Shown piece after piece: positions 42,401 through 56,587 of a stretch of DNA of 64,000 nt. The stretch is from Mycolicibacterium aurum. GTDB taxonomy: Bacteria > Actinomycetota > Actinomycetes > Mycobacteriales > Mycobacteriaceae. The first letter of the stretch is position 1. Each line of letters begins with the position of its first letter. The notes beneath the pieces were generated by a model. The model was not told the origin of the DNA. It did no database searches and saw only the letters and a list, made by a program, of their open reading frames with translations. The stretch lies in assembly GCA_900078775.1 (NCBI GenBank), contig LT549889.1:5952001-6016000 (forward strand), in the 5' to 3' direction. The position numbers were made by a program, and so were the translations under genes.

Positions 42401-43568
42401 GGATTGGCGCGACAGTGAGATCCCGTACCGCAGTGCGGCGTTCTCGCACCCGCTGCTGGCGGTGCGCAACCGGCGGGGCGGCACCGACGGCCTGCCCGCG
42501 CACGGCGCCCTGCTCGACGTCGACTCCGAAGGCGGCAGCGTGCAACTGGCCGCACTCAAAGCGGCGGGCAACCCGCTGGCGGCCGGCAGCGTGCGGATCG
42601 CCGACCCGGCCACGGCGGCCCTGCGGATCGTCGAAACCCACGGCCGGGAAACCCGATTCGTGATCCGCTCCGGTCTGGCCGCGGTCGCCGCACCGACACC
42701 GGCCGATCTGCTGGAGCGCCCAATGGAGCGGGACGCGGCCTTCACCCTGCACGGTTACCAGATCGCCACCCTGCTGACCCACCTGGACGCGGTCAAGATC
42801 CTCAACGCCGACAACGAGACGCTGGCGCCGGAAGCCGAGACGGCGCAACCGCTGTACGGCCGCTACTGGCTACACAACCGCGGGCCCGCCCCGCTCGGCG
42901 GGCTGCCCGCCGTGGCGCACCTGCACCCGCACCGGCTGCGCGCCGAACCCGGTGCCCCGGTACGGCTTCGGCTCACCGCGGCCAGCGACTGCACCGACGC
43001 CGCGGTGCACGGCCGGGTCCGGGTGATCTGCCCGCCCGGCTGGAGCGTCGAGACCGAGGAACTGCCGTTCGTGCTGCCGCCGGGGGACTACCTGGACACC
43101 GAGATCAGCGTGGCCATGCCGGCGGTGGTGCCGCCCGGGCTGTACCCGGTCCGGGTCGAACTCGCGCTCACCGGCCGCGGTGGGCTGCCCACCTCCTGGC
43201 GTCAGGTCGTCGAGGATGTCTGCATCGTGCAGGTCGGTGACGCCTCGGGGGAGGTGCTCAAGCTGGTGGCCGAGCCGGCGGCCGTGGCGCTGCGGGCCGG
43301 GGAGAGCGCCCTGTTCGGTGTCACCGTCGGCACCGACGCCCGCGCCGATCTGGCCGCCGAGGCGCACCTGATCAGCCCGTGGGGAACCTGGGAATGGCTG
43401 GGCGCCAACGTCGTCGGTGTCGAGATACCGGCCCGCGGCAGCACTCGCATCGAGTTCGAGGCCGCGCCGCCGCCGTGGGTACCGCCCGGGAAGTGGTGGG
43501 CGCTCATCCGGGTGGCCTGCGCGGGCAGTCTGGTCTACTCACCCGCGGTGCCGGTGGTGGTCACATGA
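39459..43568 (+). CDS. GH38 alpha-mannosidase
   Basis: The 1369-residue glycoside hydrolase of family 38 corresponds to M. tuberculosis Rv0648. The catalytic N-terminal domain has metal ligands in HMISHFHYDPVWW (His98, Asp100), the nucleophile Asp223 in AWQLDVFGHDPQFPGM, and GAHHDAITGSESD with a further His/Asp. Then come the middle three-helix and beta-sandwich domains, ending in a NEW3-like domain (about 1200-1369). It hydrolyses alpha-mannosidic bonds with retention and a zinc ion; in mycobacteria likely substrates are mannosylated glycans or recycled mannosides. No signal peptide, so cytosolic. The following gene overlaps its stop. Confidence 0.88.
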   Translation: MRVTAAESTDLFVGPSDAPVQLVRISYTGCTAPTPVRVTGTGLLGEAVAHPGADVVEVPMQVEDPHPGRRRAAAIGDTGFTFVDAEPGWTMHMISHFHYDPVWWNTQAAYTSVWTEEPQGACRQTNGFDLVTAHLEMARRDPDYKFVLAEVDYLKPFWDTHPEERADLRRLIGEGRIEIMGGTYNEPNTNLTSPETAIRNFVAGIGFQRDVLGGDPATAWQLDVFGHDPQFPGMAADAGLTSSSWARGPHHQWGPMAGDGDPERMQFASEFEWTAPSGRGLLTHYMPAHYAGGWWMDSAATLADAEAETHKLFTDLKKVALTRNVLLPVGTDYTPPNKWVTEIHRDWNARYTWPRFVCALPREFFAAVRADLQRRGARPSTQTRDMNPIYTGKDVSYIDTKQANRAAENAVLEAERFAVFAGVLGGAPYPQAALAKAWVQLAYGAHHDAITGSESDQVYLDLLTGWRDAWEIGRGARDNALRLLSGAVDAPVVVWNPLAHSRSDMVTAHVDEPFTGAVCDMSGRALPTLVDGHTVTWRVDGIGSLGWQGYRLRADAEASHWRAIDGTTITNQTHTLTVDPARGGGVRSLTVDGRELIADGRIGNELAVYDEYPAHPQSGEGPWHLLPSGPVTGSAQFPATVQGRRCALGERLVITGAIPGVLRYTQTLTLWDGIDRVECRTEIDEFTGADKLLRLRWPCSVPGAMPVSEVGDAVIGRGFGLLHDGAAAVDSARHPWTLDNPAYGWFGLSATLRVRIGAGARAVSVAEVVTPDPDFDERALMVALVRAGVTATCSTAGRPRYGDLAVDSNLPDARIALGHPDENAFTAAVLTTSPEHRAELDRQIGVTGAARVWVPAAEPLAAEWVPGADLRGIRALPVLIVVGGIDALVDDIADAEITVAQNAPAGLEPFESATVAVLNRGVPGFAVEPDGTLHTSLMRSCTGWPSGTWIDPPRRTAPDGSSFGLQHWTHTFDYALAAGAGDWRDSEIPYRSAAFSHPLLAVRNRRGGTDGLPAHGALLDVDSEGGSVQLAALKAAGNPLAAGSVRIADPATAALRIVETHGRETRFVIRSGLAAVAAPTPADLLERPMERDAAFTLHGYQIATLLTHLDAVKILNADNETLAPEAETAQPLYGRYWLHNRGPAPLGGLPAVAHLHPHRLRAEPGAPVRLRLTAASDCTDAAVHGRVRVICPPGWSVETEELPFVLPPGDYLDTEISVAMPAVVPPGLYPVRVELALTGRGGLPTSWRQVVEDVCIVQVGDASGEVLKLVAEPAAVALRAGESALFGVTVGTDARADLAAEAHLISPWGTWEWLGANVVGVEIPARGSTRIEFEAAPPPWVPPGKWWALIRVACAGSLVYSPAVPVVVT

Positions 43569-44128
43569 CCGCGGCCCACGTCGGCGGACAGGTGGTCACC
43601 GTCGCCGAGATCGACGAGCGGGAAAAAGCCTTGCGGGCAAGCAATCTGGCCGCGACGCTACCCCGGCCGGGTACCGGCGAGGGCCGTCAACTGCGGCGCT
43701 GGCTGACCCAGCTGGTGACGGCCGAGCGGGTGGTGGCCGCCGAACCGGGTGCCGAGCCGGCCCCGACGCTTCAAGAGGTGCTGCCGGATACGGCCGCGCG
43801 CCTGGAGATCGGCAGCATCGCCGCGGCGGTGCTGGCCACCCCGGCGGGCCGGGCGGCGTACGCCCGTGTCACCGCGGACGTCGACGTCACCGACCTGGAG
43901 ATCGCCTCCTACCACCGCCGCAACCCGGGGCGATTCGCCGCTCGGCGCACCGAGACCCTGGACTTCGCCCTGGCCCGCCCGCTGATCACCGAACACCTGC
44001 GGGCCGCCGCGCGGCGCCGCGCGTTCCGGGTGTGGCTGGATGCGCGCTGCGCCGAACTCGTCCACCTCGCCCCGGGCTACGAACACCCCGGTGACCCCCG
44101 CCAACCCGACAACACCCACCGGCACTGA
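43565..44128 (+). CDS. Rv0649-like protein, SurA/parvulin-N-like; not a malonyltransferase
   Basis: The 187-residue protein sits where M. tuberculosis has Rv0649, named fabD2. It lacks the GHSxGE nucleophile motif and is far shorter than FabD (about 300 residues), so malonyl-CoA:ACP transacylase activity is not supported. The sequence recalls the N-terminal chaperone module of SurA/PrsA proteins: VGGQVVTVAEIDEREKAL, a helical block with LRRWLTQLVTAERVVAAE, VTDLEIASYHRRNPGRFA, and a conserved end LAPGYEHPGDPRQPDNTHRH. No signal peptide. The start overlaps the mannosidase stop and its stop overlaps the ROK kinase start, so all three are coupled. Function unknown. Confidence 0.6.
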   Translation: MTAAHVGGQVVTVAEIDEREKALRASNLAATLPRPGTGEGRQLRRWLTQLVTAERVVAAEPGAEPAPTLQEVLPDTAARLEIGSIAAAVLATPAGRAAYARVTADVDVTDLEIASYHRRNPGRFAARRTETLDFALARPLITEHLRAAARRRAFRVWLDARCAELVHLAPGYEHPGDPRQPDNTHRH

Positions 44129-45054
44129 TGTCTCCTGACATCCCGGATCGCTTCGCTCCTGCCCGCCGGACCCTCGCCCTCGATATCGGCGGCACCAAGC
44201 TCGCCGCGGCCGTCGTCGACGCCGACGGCACCGTGGCGCACCGCTTCCAGCAGCCCACCCCGCAGACCAGCGCCGCGGACGCCTGGCGGGTGACCGCCGA
44301 CCTGCTCACCGAGGCGCTGGCCGCCGCCCCCGCCGACGCGGTGGGTATCGCCTCGGCGGGGCCGGTGCACCTGGACAGCGGCACCATCAGCCCGGTCAAC
44401 ATCGCTGTGTGGCAGGACTTTCCGATCGTGGATCGGGTCGCCGAGCTGACCGGGCTGCCGGTGCGCCTCGGCGGGGACGGGGTGTGCATGGCGCTGGGCG
44501 AACACCGGCACGGGGCGGGGCGGGGCGCCGGGTTCCTGCTCGGCATGGTGGTCTCCACCGGCATCGGCGGGGGACTGGTGCTCGAGGGCGCCCCGTACGA
44601 CGGGCGCACCGGCAACGCCGGGCACGTCGGGCACATGGTCGCCGACCCCGACGGTGAGCCCTGCGCGTGCGGGGGAACCGGCTGCGTGGAGACCATCGCC
44701 TCCGGGCCGCGGATGACCCGGTGGGCGCAGCGGCAGGGCTGGGTCGGGGCGGACGCCAAGGACCTGGCCGCCGCGGCGGCGGCCGGCGACGAGATCGCGC
44801 TGGCCGCCTTCGCGCGGGGGACGACGGCCCTGGCCGCGGTGATCGCGTCCACCGCGGCGGTCTGCGACCTGGATCTGGTGGTGATCGGCGGCGGCGTCGC
44901 CAAGGCCGGTGACGTGCTGTTCACCCCGCTGCGCAGGGCACTGGACCGCTACACCGGGCTGAGTTTCATCCGGGGGCTGCGGATCGTGCCCGCCGAACTC
45001 GGTGGGGACGCCGGACTGGTCGGGGCGGCGGCGCTGGCTCGTGAGGCCGGGTAG
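44128..45054 (+). CDS. ROK family sugar kinase
   Basis: The 308-residue protein has the ATP-binding LALDIGGTKLAAAVVDADG at the N-terminus, the sugar-binding/catalytic segment GNAGHVGHMVADPDG and the ROK zinc motif CACGGTGCVE. A GxGxxxxGD-type adenosine motif appears near VVIGGGVAKAGD. It probably phosphorylates glucose, mannose or N-acetylmannosamine in the cytosol. Co-expression with the alpha-mannosidase suggests mannose salvage. It matches Rv0650 by position. The ATG overlaps the previous stop by one base (TGATG). Confidence 0.85.
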   Translation: MSPDIPDRFAPARRTLALDIGGTKLAAAVVDADGTVAHRFQQPTPQTSAADAWRVTADLLTEALAAAPADAVGIASAGPVHLDSGTISPVNIAVWQDFPIVDRVAELTGLPVRLGGDGVCMALGEHRHGAGRGAGFLLGMVVSTGIGGGLVLEGAPYDGRTGNAGHVGHMVADPDGEPCACGGTGCVETIASGPRMTRWAQRQGWVGADAKDLAAAAAAGDEIALAAFARGTTALAAVIASTAAVCDLDLVVIGGGVAKAGDVLFTPLRRALDRYTGLSFIRGLRIVPAELGGDAGLVGAAALAREAG

Positions 45055-45097
45055 CTCCGGGACGGTCATCAGTCAGCCGGACAACACTGCGCAAGTC

Positions 45098-45149
45098 GCG
45101 GTACTACCGGTAGTACCGCTGCGCCGGTAGTACTACCCGCAGTACTACC
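45098..45149. repeat. GTACTACC palindrome array, copy A
   Basis: A perfect 22-bp palindrome at 45098-45119 (half GCGGTACTACC), then GGTAGTACTACC at 45126-45137 (perfect 12 bp) and GCAGTACTACC to 45149. A closely related array is at 57590-57641. It lies between the ROK kinase gene and the rplJ promoter, 59 bp upstream of the -35 hexamer. It could be a regulator binding array or a repetitive extragenic element. Confidence 0.8.
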
Positions 45150-45207
45150 TTCTCAACAGCGTTGTCTGCCCGGACAGCGCCGGCGGACCGGACGACAATG
45201 GCCCGTT

Positions 45208-45237
45208 TTGGCTGATCGGGCCGCGACAGGCTATCCT
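45208..45237 (+). promoter_or_regulatory. rplJL promoter (SigA type)
   Basis: TTGGCT and TATCCT are separated by 18 nt, about 200 bp upstream of rplJ and just before the L10 leader. Spacing and hexamers fit a mycobacterial housekeeping sigma factor. Confidence 0.55.
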
Positions 45238-45243
45238 TGCCGG

Positions 45244-45434
45244 GTTCCACCGAAGACCGTCGGTCACCGAGCAATCGGTTGAAGGTCCCGGATCATCCGG
45301 GCGGCCCACGCAGGAGGACGAGGTAGATGCATTCTTGCGCGCCCCGACCTGTCTGCGTCGGGGCGTTCGTCTTTTCCGGGCCCCTCTCTCGAAACCCTCC
45401 GCCCGATGGTCGTAACCATTACGAGGAGGCAAGC
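45244..45434 (+). promoter_or_regulatory. ribosomal protein L10 leader
   Basis: The long untranslated region before rplJ corresponds to the L10(L12)4-binding autoregulatory leader found before rplJL in actinobacteria. It contains a strong hairpin (arms CGCCCCGAC and GTCGGGGCG, 45340-45365) followed by a T-rich TTCGTCTTTT, so it can act as an attenuator. An AGGAGG and in-frame ATG at 45327 precede this hairpin. Confidence 0.7.
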
Positions 45435-45965
45435 ATGGCCAAGGCTGACAAGGCCACCGCGGTCGCCGACATCGCCGAGAAGTTCAAGGAGGCGACGGCC
45501 ACCGTCGTCACCGAGTACCGCGGCCTGACGGTGACCAATCTTGCCGAGCTGCGCAGGTCCCTGGGTGCGGGGACGACCTACACCGTCGCCAAGAACACCC
45601 TGGTGAAGCGTGCCGCGACCGAAGCCGGCGTCGAGGGTCTGGACGATCTCTTCACCGGCCCGACCGCCATCGCGTTCATCAACGGCGAGCCCGTCGATGC
45701 CGCCAAGGCGATCAAGAAGTTCGCCAAGGAGAACAAGGCCCTGGTCGTCAAGGGCGGCTACATGGACGGGAAGGCTCTTTCCGTCGATGAGGTCAACCGC
45801 ATCGCCGATCTGGAATCGCGCGAGGTCCTGCTGTCCAAGCTGGCCGGCGCGCTGAAGGCGAAGCAGTCCCAGGCCGCTGCGCTGTTCGTGGCGCCCGCGT
45901 CCCAGGTCGCACGCCTGGCCGCAGCTCTGCAAGACAAGAAGGCCGCCGAAGACTCGGCTGCCTGA
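45435..45965 (+). CDS. rplJ: 50S ribosomal protein L10
   Basis: The 176-residue L10 begins MAKADKATAVADIAEKFKEA and contains VTEYRGLTVTNLAELRRSLG (23S rRNA binding) and a C-terminal helix (AAALQDKKAA) that docks L7/L12 dimers. It is the base of the ribosomal stalk and, with L12, binds its own leader RNA. ATG 45435 with GAGGAGG 8 nt upstream is the standard start. An in-frame ATG at 45327 with its own ribosome site would add 36 residues and is judged part of the leader. Followed by rplL after 36 bp. Confidence 0.97.
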   Translation: MAKADKATAVADIAEKFKEATATVVTEYRGLTVTNLAELRRSLGAGTTYTVAKNTLVKRAATEAGVEGLDDLFTGPTAIAFINGEPVDAAKAIKKFAKENKALVVKGGYMDGKALSVDEVNRIADLESREVLLSKLAGALKAKQSQAAALFVAPASQVARLAAALQDKKAAEDSAA

Positions 45966-46001
45966 GATACCACCCCACCAAAGACAAGATAAGGAATCAC
46001 C

Positions 46002-46388
46002 ATGGCAAAGCTGTCCACCGAAGAACTGCTCGACGCGTTCAAGGAAATGACCCTGCTGGAGCTCTCTGAGTTCGTGAAGCAGTTCGAGGAGACCTTCGAC
46101 GTCACCGCCGCCGCTCCCGTCGCCGTCGCCGCTGCCGGTGCCGCCCCGGCCGCCGCCGAGGCCGGCGAAGAGCAGAGCGAATTCGACGTCATCCTCGAGG
46201 GTGCCGGCGAGAAGAAGATCGGCGTCATCAAGGTCGTCCGCGAGATCGTCTCCGGCCTGGGCCTGAAGGAAGCCAAGGACCTGGTCGACAGCGCCCCCAA
46301 GCCGCTGCTGGAGAAGGTCACCAAGGAAGCCGCCGAGGACGCCAAGGCCAAGCTCGAGGCTGCCGGCGCTTCGGTCACCGTCAAGTAA
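46002..46388 (+). CDS. rplL: 50S ribosomal protein L7/L12
   Basis: The 128-residue protein has the N-terminal dimerisation helix (MAKLSTEELLDAFKEMTLLE), an Ala/Pro-rich flexible hinge (about residues 35-55) and the factor-binding C-terminal domain with KKIGVIKVVREIVSGLGLKE and the AKDLVDSAPKPLLEK motif. It forms the mobile ribosomal stalk that recruits translational GTPases. Co-transcribed with rplJ. An AAGGAA ribosome site precedes the ATG. Confidence 0.98.
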   Translation: MAKLSTEELLDAFKEMTLLELSEFVKQFEETFDVTAAAPVAVAAAGAAPAAAEAGEEQSEFDVILEGAGEKKIGVIKVVREIVSGLGLKEAKDLVDSAPKPLLEKVTKEAAEDAKAKLEAAGASVTVK

Positions 46389-46402
46389 GTTTGCTTCACG
46401 TT

Positions 46403-46436
46403 CTGTGGGCCGGGTCGATTACGACCCGGCCCACAG
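46403..46436 (+). terminator. rplJL terminator hairpin
   Basis: Perfect 15-bp arms (CTGTGGGCCGGGTCG) flank the 4-nt loop ATTA, 14 bp after the rplL stop. No U-tract; typical of mycobacterial terminators. Confidence 0.7.
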
Positions 46437-46560
46437 TCGTATCCGGGGGCGGTGAGTGTGCGGTTAGTTGGTTGCTGGAAAACCGCGTAGGTTACAGTGA
46501 CTCAAGCCACAGGCGGGGCAGCAGGTGGCGTGGTGGGGCCGTGAGCCGGAAGGAATTTGT

Positions 46561-47631
46561 ATGGGCGTCCAAATCGACGTAACTGGGCTGAGTAAATCGT
46601 TCGGATCGTCGAAGATCTGGGAGGACGTCACGCTGACGGTTCCCGAGGGTGAAGTCAGCGTGCTGCTGGGCCCGTCCGGTACCGGTAAGTCGGTGTTCCT
46701 GAAGTCGCTGATCGGTCTGCTGCGCCCGGAGCGGGGCTCGATCGTCATCGACGGCACCAACATCCTGGAGTGCTCGGCCAAGGAGCTCTACGAGATCCGC
46801 ACCCTGTTCGGTGTGCTGTTCCAGGACGGCGCGCTGTTCGGTTCGATGAACATCTACGACAACACGGCCTTCCCGCTGCGCGAGCACACCAAGAAGTCCG
46901 AGAGCGAAATCCGCAACATCGTGATGGAGAAGCTCGAACTGGTCGGTATGCCCAACGACGGGCACAAGTTCCCCGGTGAGATCTCCGGCGGTATGCGCAA
47001 GCGCGCCGGTCTGGCCCGCGCGCTGGTGCTCGACCCCAAGATCATCCTGTGTGACGAGCCGGACTCCGGTCTGGACCCGGTGCGTACCGCCTACCTGTCG
47101 CAGCTGCTGATCGACATCAACGCGCAGATCGACGCGACCGTGCTGATCGTGACGCACAACATCAACATCGCCCGGACCGTGCCGGACAACATCGGCATGC
47201 TGTTCCGCAAGAAGCTGGTCATGTTCGGCCCCCGCGAGGTGCTGCTCACCAGCGAGGAGCCGGTGGTCAAGCAGTTCCTCAACGGTCGCCGTATCGGCCC
47301 GATCGGCATGTCGGAGGAGAAGGACGAGGCCACCGCGGCCGCCGAGCAGGCCATGATCGACGCCGGCCAGCACGACGGCGGCGTCGAGGAGATCGAAGGT
47401 GTGCCGCCGCAGCTGATGGCCACCCCGGGCATGCCCGAGCGCAAGGCCGTCGCCCGCCGTCAGGCCCGGGTGCGCGAGATCCTGCACACCCTGCCGCCGG
47501 CCGCGCAGGAGGCCATCCGTGACGACCTGGACGGCACCCACAAGTACCAGGCGCACGAACCCGGCCACGTCGCACGCACCCACCACGAGGACGACACCCC
47601 GACGACGTCCATTCCGGTCACCCAGGAGTAG
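46561..47631 (+). CDS. mkl: Mce transport ATPase MceG (Mkl)
   Basis: The 356-residue ABC ATPase has Walker A LLGPSGTGKSVF, Q-loop VLFQDGALFG, signature ISGGMRKRAGLARAL, Walker B IILCDEPDSGLDP and switch VTHN. The C-terminal 100 residues (MSEEKDEATAAAEQ ... ERKAVARRQARVREILHTLP) are the MceG-specific extension that binds YrbE permeases. It energises Mce lipid/cholesterol importers encoded elsewhere. ATG 46561 with AAGGAA 6 nt upstream is preferred to an in-frame GTG at 46525. In M. tuberculosis toxin-antitoxin genes lie between mkl and rpoB; here they are absent. Confidence 0.93.
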   Translation: MGVQIDVTGLSKSFGSSKIWEDVTLTVPEGEVSVLLGPSGTGKSVFLKSLIGLLRPERGSIVIDGTNILECSAKELYEIRTLFGVLFQDGALFGSMNIYDNTAFPLREHTKKSESEIRNIVMEKLELVGMPNDGHKFPGEISGGMRKRAGLARALVLDPKIILCDEPDSGLDPVRTAYLSQLLIDINAQIDATVLIVTHNINIARTVPDNIGMLFRKKLVMFGPREVLLTSEEPVVKQFLNGRRIGPIGMSEEKDEATAAAEQAMIDAGQHDGGVEEIEGVPPQLMATPGMPERKAVARRQARVREILHTLPPAAQEAIRDDLDGTHKYQAHEPGHVARTHHEDDTPTTSIPVTQE

Positions 47632-47642
47632 ACGCAGACCGC

Positions 47643-47680
47643 CAGAAGACCGCTCGGGCCGAGGCCCGGGCGGTCTTCTG
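47643..47680 (+). terminator. mkl terminator hairpin
   Basis: 18-nt arms (CAGAAGACCGCTCGGGCC and GGCCCGGGCGGTCTTCTG, one mismatch) flank a 2-nt loop; in practice a smaller stem with a larger loop will form. It lies 12 bp after the stop. Confidence 0.7.
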
Positions 47681-47850
47681 CTGTCAGTGGGTGGCCCCGA
47701 TCCGGTCATGATCAAAAACTCCACCCCCCGACACGGCCTTATCTCTTGACGGACGGAGGCAAACGAGCCAGTCTGTTGGGCAGCAATGTGTGAAGGGGTG
47801 AGAGGTATCGAGTCGCCGGCCAGCGCTTGGCTCGCCCCCGCATGCGGTGG

Positions 47851-47879
47851 TTGAGGAATGTTGCGTCGTGCGCTATCGT
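47851..47879 (+). promoter_or_regulatory. rpoB promoter in 362-bp upstream region
   Basis: TTGAGG and TATCGT are 17 nt apart, 164 bp before the rpoB start. A weaker TTGACG without a good -10 lies at 47746-47751. The rest of 47681-48042 holds no gene and is a long 5' leader. Mycobacterial rpoB is known to have a long leader and more than one promoter. Confidence 0.55.
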
Positions 47880-48042
47880 TGGACGTTGCGCTGGCTGCAT
47901 CCTGCCCACCCTTCACTGCACCTGACACCGCGGACCTAGCCTGAGCCCTGCTCAGCGATCTAGAACCGTGCCCTGTGCCCTGAGGCCTCCGGGCTTGAGA
48001 ACGCCAGCCAAACCGATGCAGATATAGCTGGAAGGGTGCATC

Positions 48043-51522
<3,480 letters not shown>

Positions 51523-51561
51523 GTAATTGGCTACAAATCCCGAAAGGGGAAAGGGAGTTAC

Positions 51562-55515
<3,954 letters not shown>

Positions 55516-55523
55516 CCAGTACG

Positions 55524-55558
55524 AAAAAGACCCCAGGACTTCGTCCTGGGGTCTTTTT
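55524..55558 (+). terminator. rpoBC intrinsic terminator
   Basis: AAAAAGACCCCAGGA pairs perfectly with TCCTGGGGTCTTTTT around a CTTCG loop, ending in a T-run: a canonical Rho-independent terminator. The A-tract on the other side could also stop the convergent DUF559 transcript. Confidence 0.95.
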
Positions 55559-55569
55559 CATGGCCGCGT

Positions 55570-55622
55570 CGTTCGCGAACGTGCATTCCACGCGGACTTC
55601 TCGCGGTTTCGCCGCAGAGGTT
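55570..55622. repeat. palindromic region downstream of DUF559 gene
   Basis: CGTTCGCGAACG (perfect 12-bp palindrome, 55570-55581) is followed by GCGGTTTCGCC at 55603-55613 and a TTTCACGCTCG running into the gene's stop. It recalls the TTCGCG loop and GTTTCGC arm ends of the hairpins around the other DUF559 gene. A related GGTTCACGCTCG occurs in inverted orientation near 56510, upstream of this gene. It may be a diverged copy of the same element type, but the match is weak. Confidence 0.3.
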
Positions 55623-56462
55623 TCACGCTCGTGAGTTCCATACCGGGCCGAGGCGGGCCAACACGCTGTCCTCGGTGTCGGCGGCGGTGATCCGGAGGAT
55701 GATCCAGCCGAGTTGAATCAGCCGCTCCAGTCGCGGGATGTCGCGCTCGTAGGTCAACGGGTCGCTCTGGTGGTGCTTGCCCTCGTACTCCATCCCGATC
55801 TTGCGGTCGGCCCAGCCGAGGTCGATGTGCGCGAACTCGTAGCCGTACTGATCAAGCACCCCGATCTGGGTCTGCGGGCGGGGATACCCGGCCCCGATGA
55901 CGAGCAGGCGCAGCCAGGTCTCGCGCGGGGACTGCGCACCGGCGTCGACGAGATCGATTGCCGGGCCGACGTTCCGATTGCCACGCCGGCCCGGGTAGCG
56001 GGCCATCAGCTTCTCGACGGCCGCCATGTCCAACCTCGTCCGGTTGGCCAGTGCATCGATCGCGGCGACCGCGCGGTCCAGTGGGTAGCGGTCGGCGATG
56101 TCCAACGCTGCCCGCGCCGGGGTGGAGGTCGGTATCCCGCGGATCTCGAGGATCTCGTCCTCGGCGATCCGGTCGGACCAGGTGTGAATCCCGCGCGGTG
56201 GGTGGCGGTTGGCATAGATGAGTTCGGCGGGACGGTGGGCCTCGACCCACTTGGCCCGGTGCAGGGCGGCCGCGGAGTTTCCGGCGACGACGCCGCGACG
56301 CTTCGACCATAGCCAGGCCGCCTCGGCGCGGGTCGCGGCGGTGAGTTTATCGTCGCGGGGCAGATAGATGTTCGGGTAGATGGCGGCGAACCGGGTGCGC
56401 AGCGCGTGCGCGGACAGCGTGCCATCGGCGACTGCGGTGCTGCCTACGAATGGTTTGCCCAT
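55623..56462 (-). CDS. DUF559 (Vsr-like) protein with AbiEi-like N-terminus
   Basis: The 279-residue intact relative of the frameshifted gene at 19893-20740. The N-terminal half (TAVADGTLSAHALRTRFAAI, ALHRAKWVEAHRP, TSTPARAALDIADRYPLDRA) resembles the AbiEi-like antitoxin/winged-helix part. The C-terminal DUF559 half has the Vsr/PD-(D/E)XK-type core HIDLGWADRKIGMEYEGKHH, then YERDIPRLERLIQLGWIILR. Acidic residues and His expected for a nuclease fold are present. It sits alone, convergent with rpoC and divergent from the antiporter gene. Role unknown; DNA processing or a domesticated selfish element are both conceivable. The ATG 56462 matches the start of its relative. Confidence 0.75.
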   Translation of the reverse strand: MGKPFVGSTAVADGTLSAHALRTRFAAIYPNIYLPRDDKLTAATRAEAAWLWSKRRGVVAGNSAAALHRAKWVEAHRPAELIYANRHPPRGIHTWSDRIAEDEILEIRGIPTSTPARAALDIADRYPLDRAVAAIDALANRTRLDMAAVEKLMARYPGRRGNRNVGPAIDLVDAGAQSPRETWLRLLVIGAGYPRPQTQIGVLDQYGYEFAHIDLGWADRKIGMEYEGKHHQSDPLTYERDIPRLERLIQLGWIILRITAADTEDSVLARLGPVWNSRA

Positions 56463-56587
56463 GCAGCAAGTCTCGGGCCGCACGCTCTGTGGGAGCTCTG
56501 AGACTTCCGAGCGTGAACCCACCGCGGGAAATCTGGCGACCTGGCGCAGGGCCGGCACATTGGGCAGTTCGGGATAGGCTCGTCGCG

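Noticed and set aside
45327..45434. rplJ annotated from the upstream ATG
   Set aside because: The extra 36 residues (Pro/Arg/Cys-rich) are encoded across the leader hairpin and do not resemble L10; the conserved MAKADKATAV start has its own strong ribosome site.
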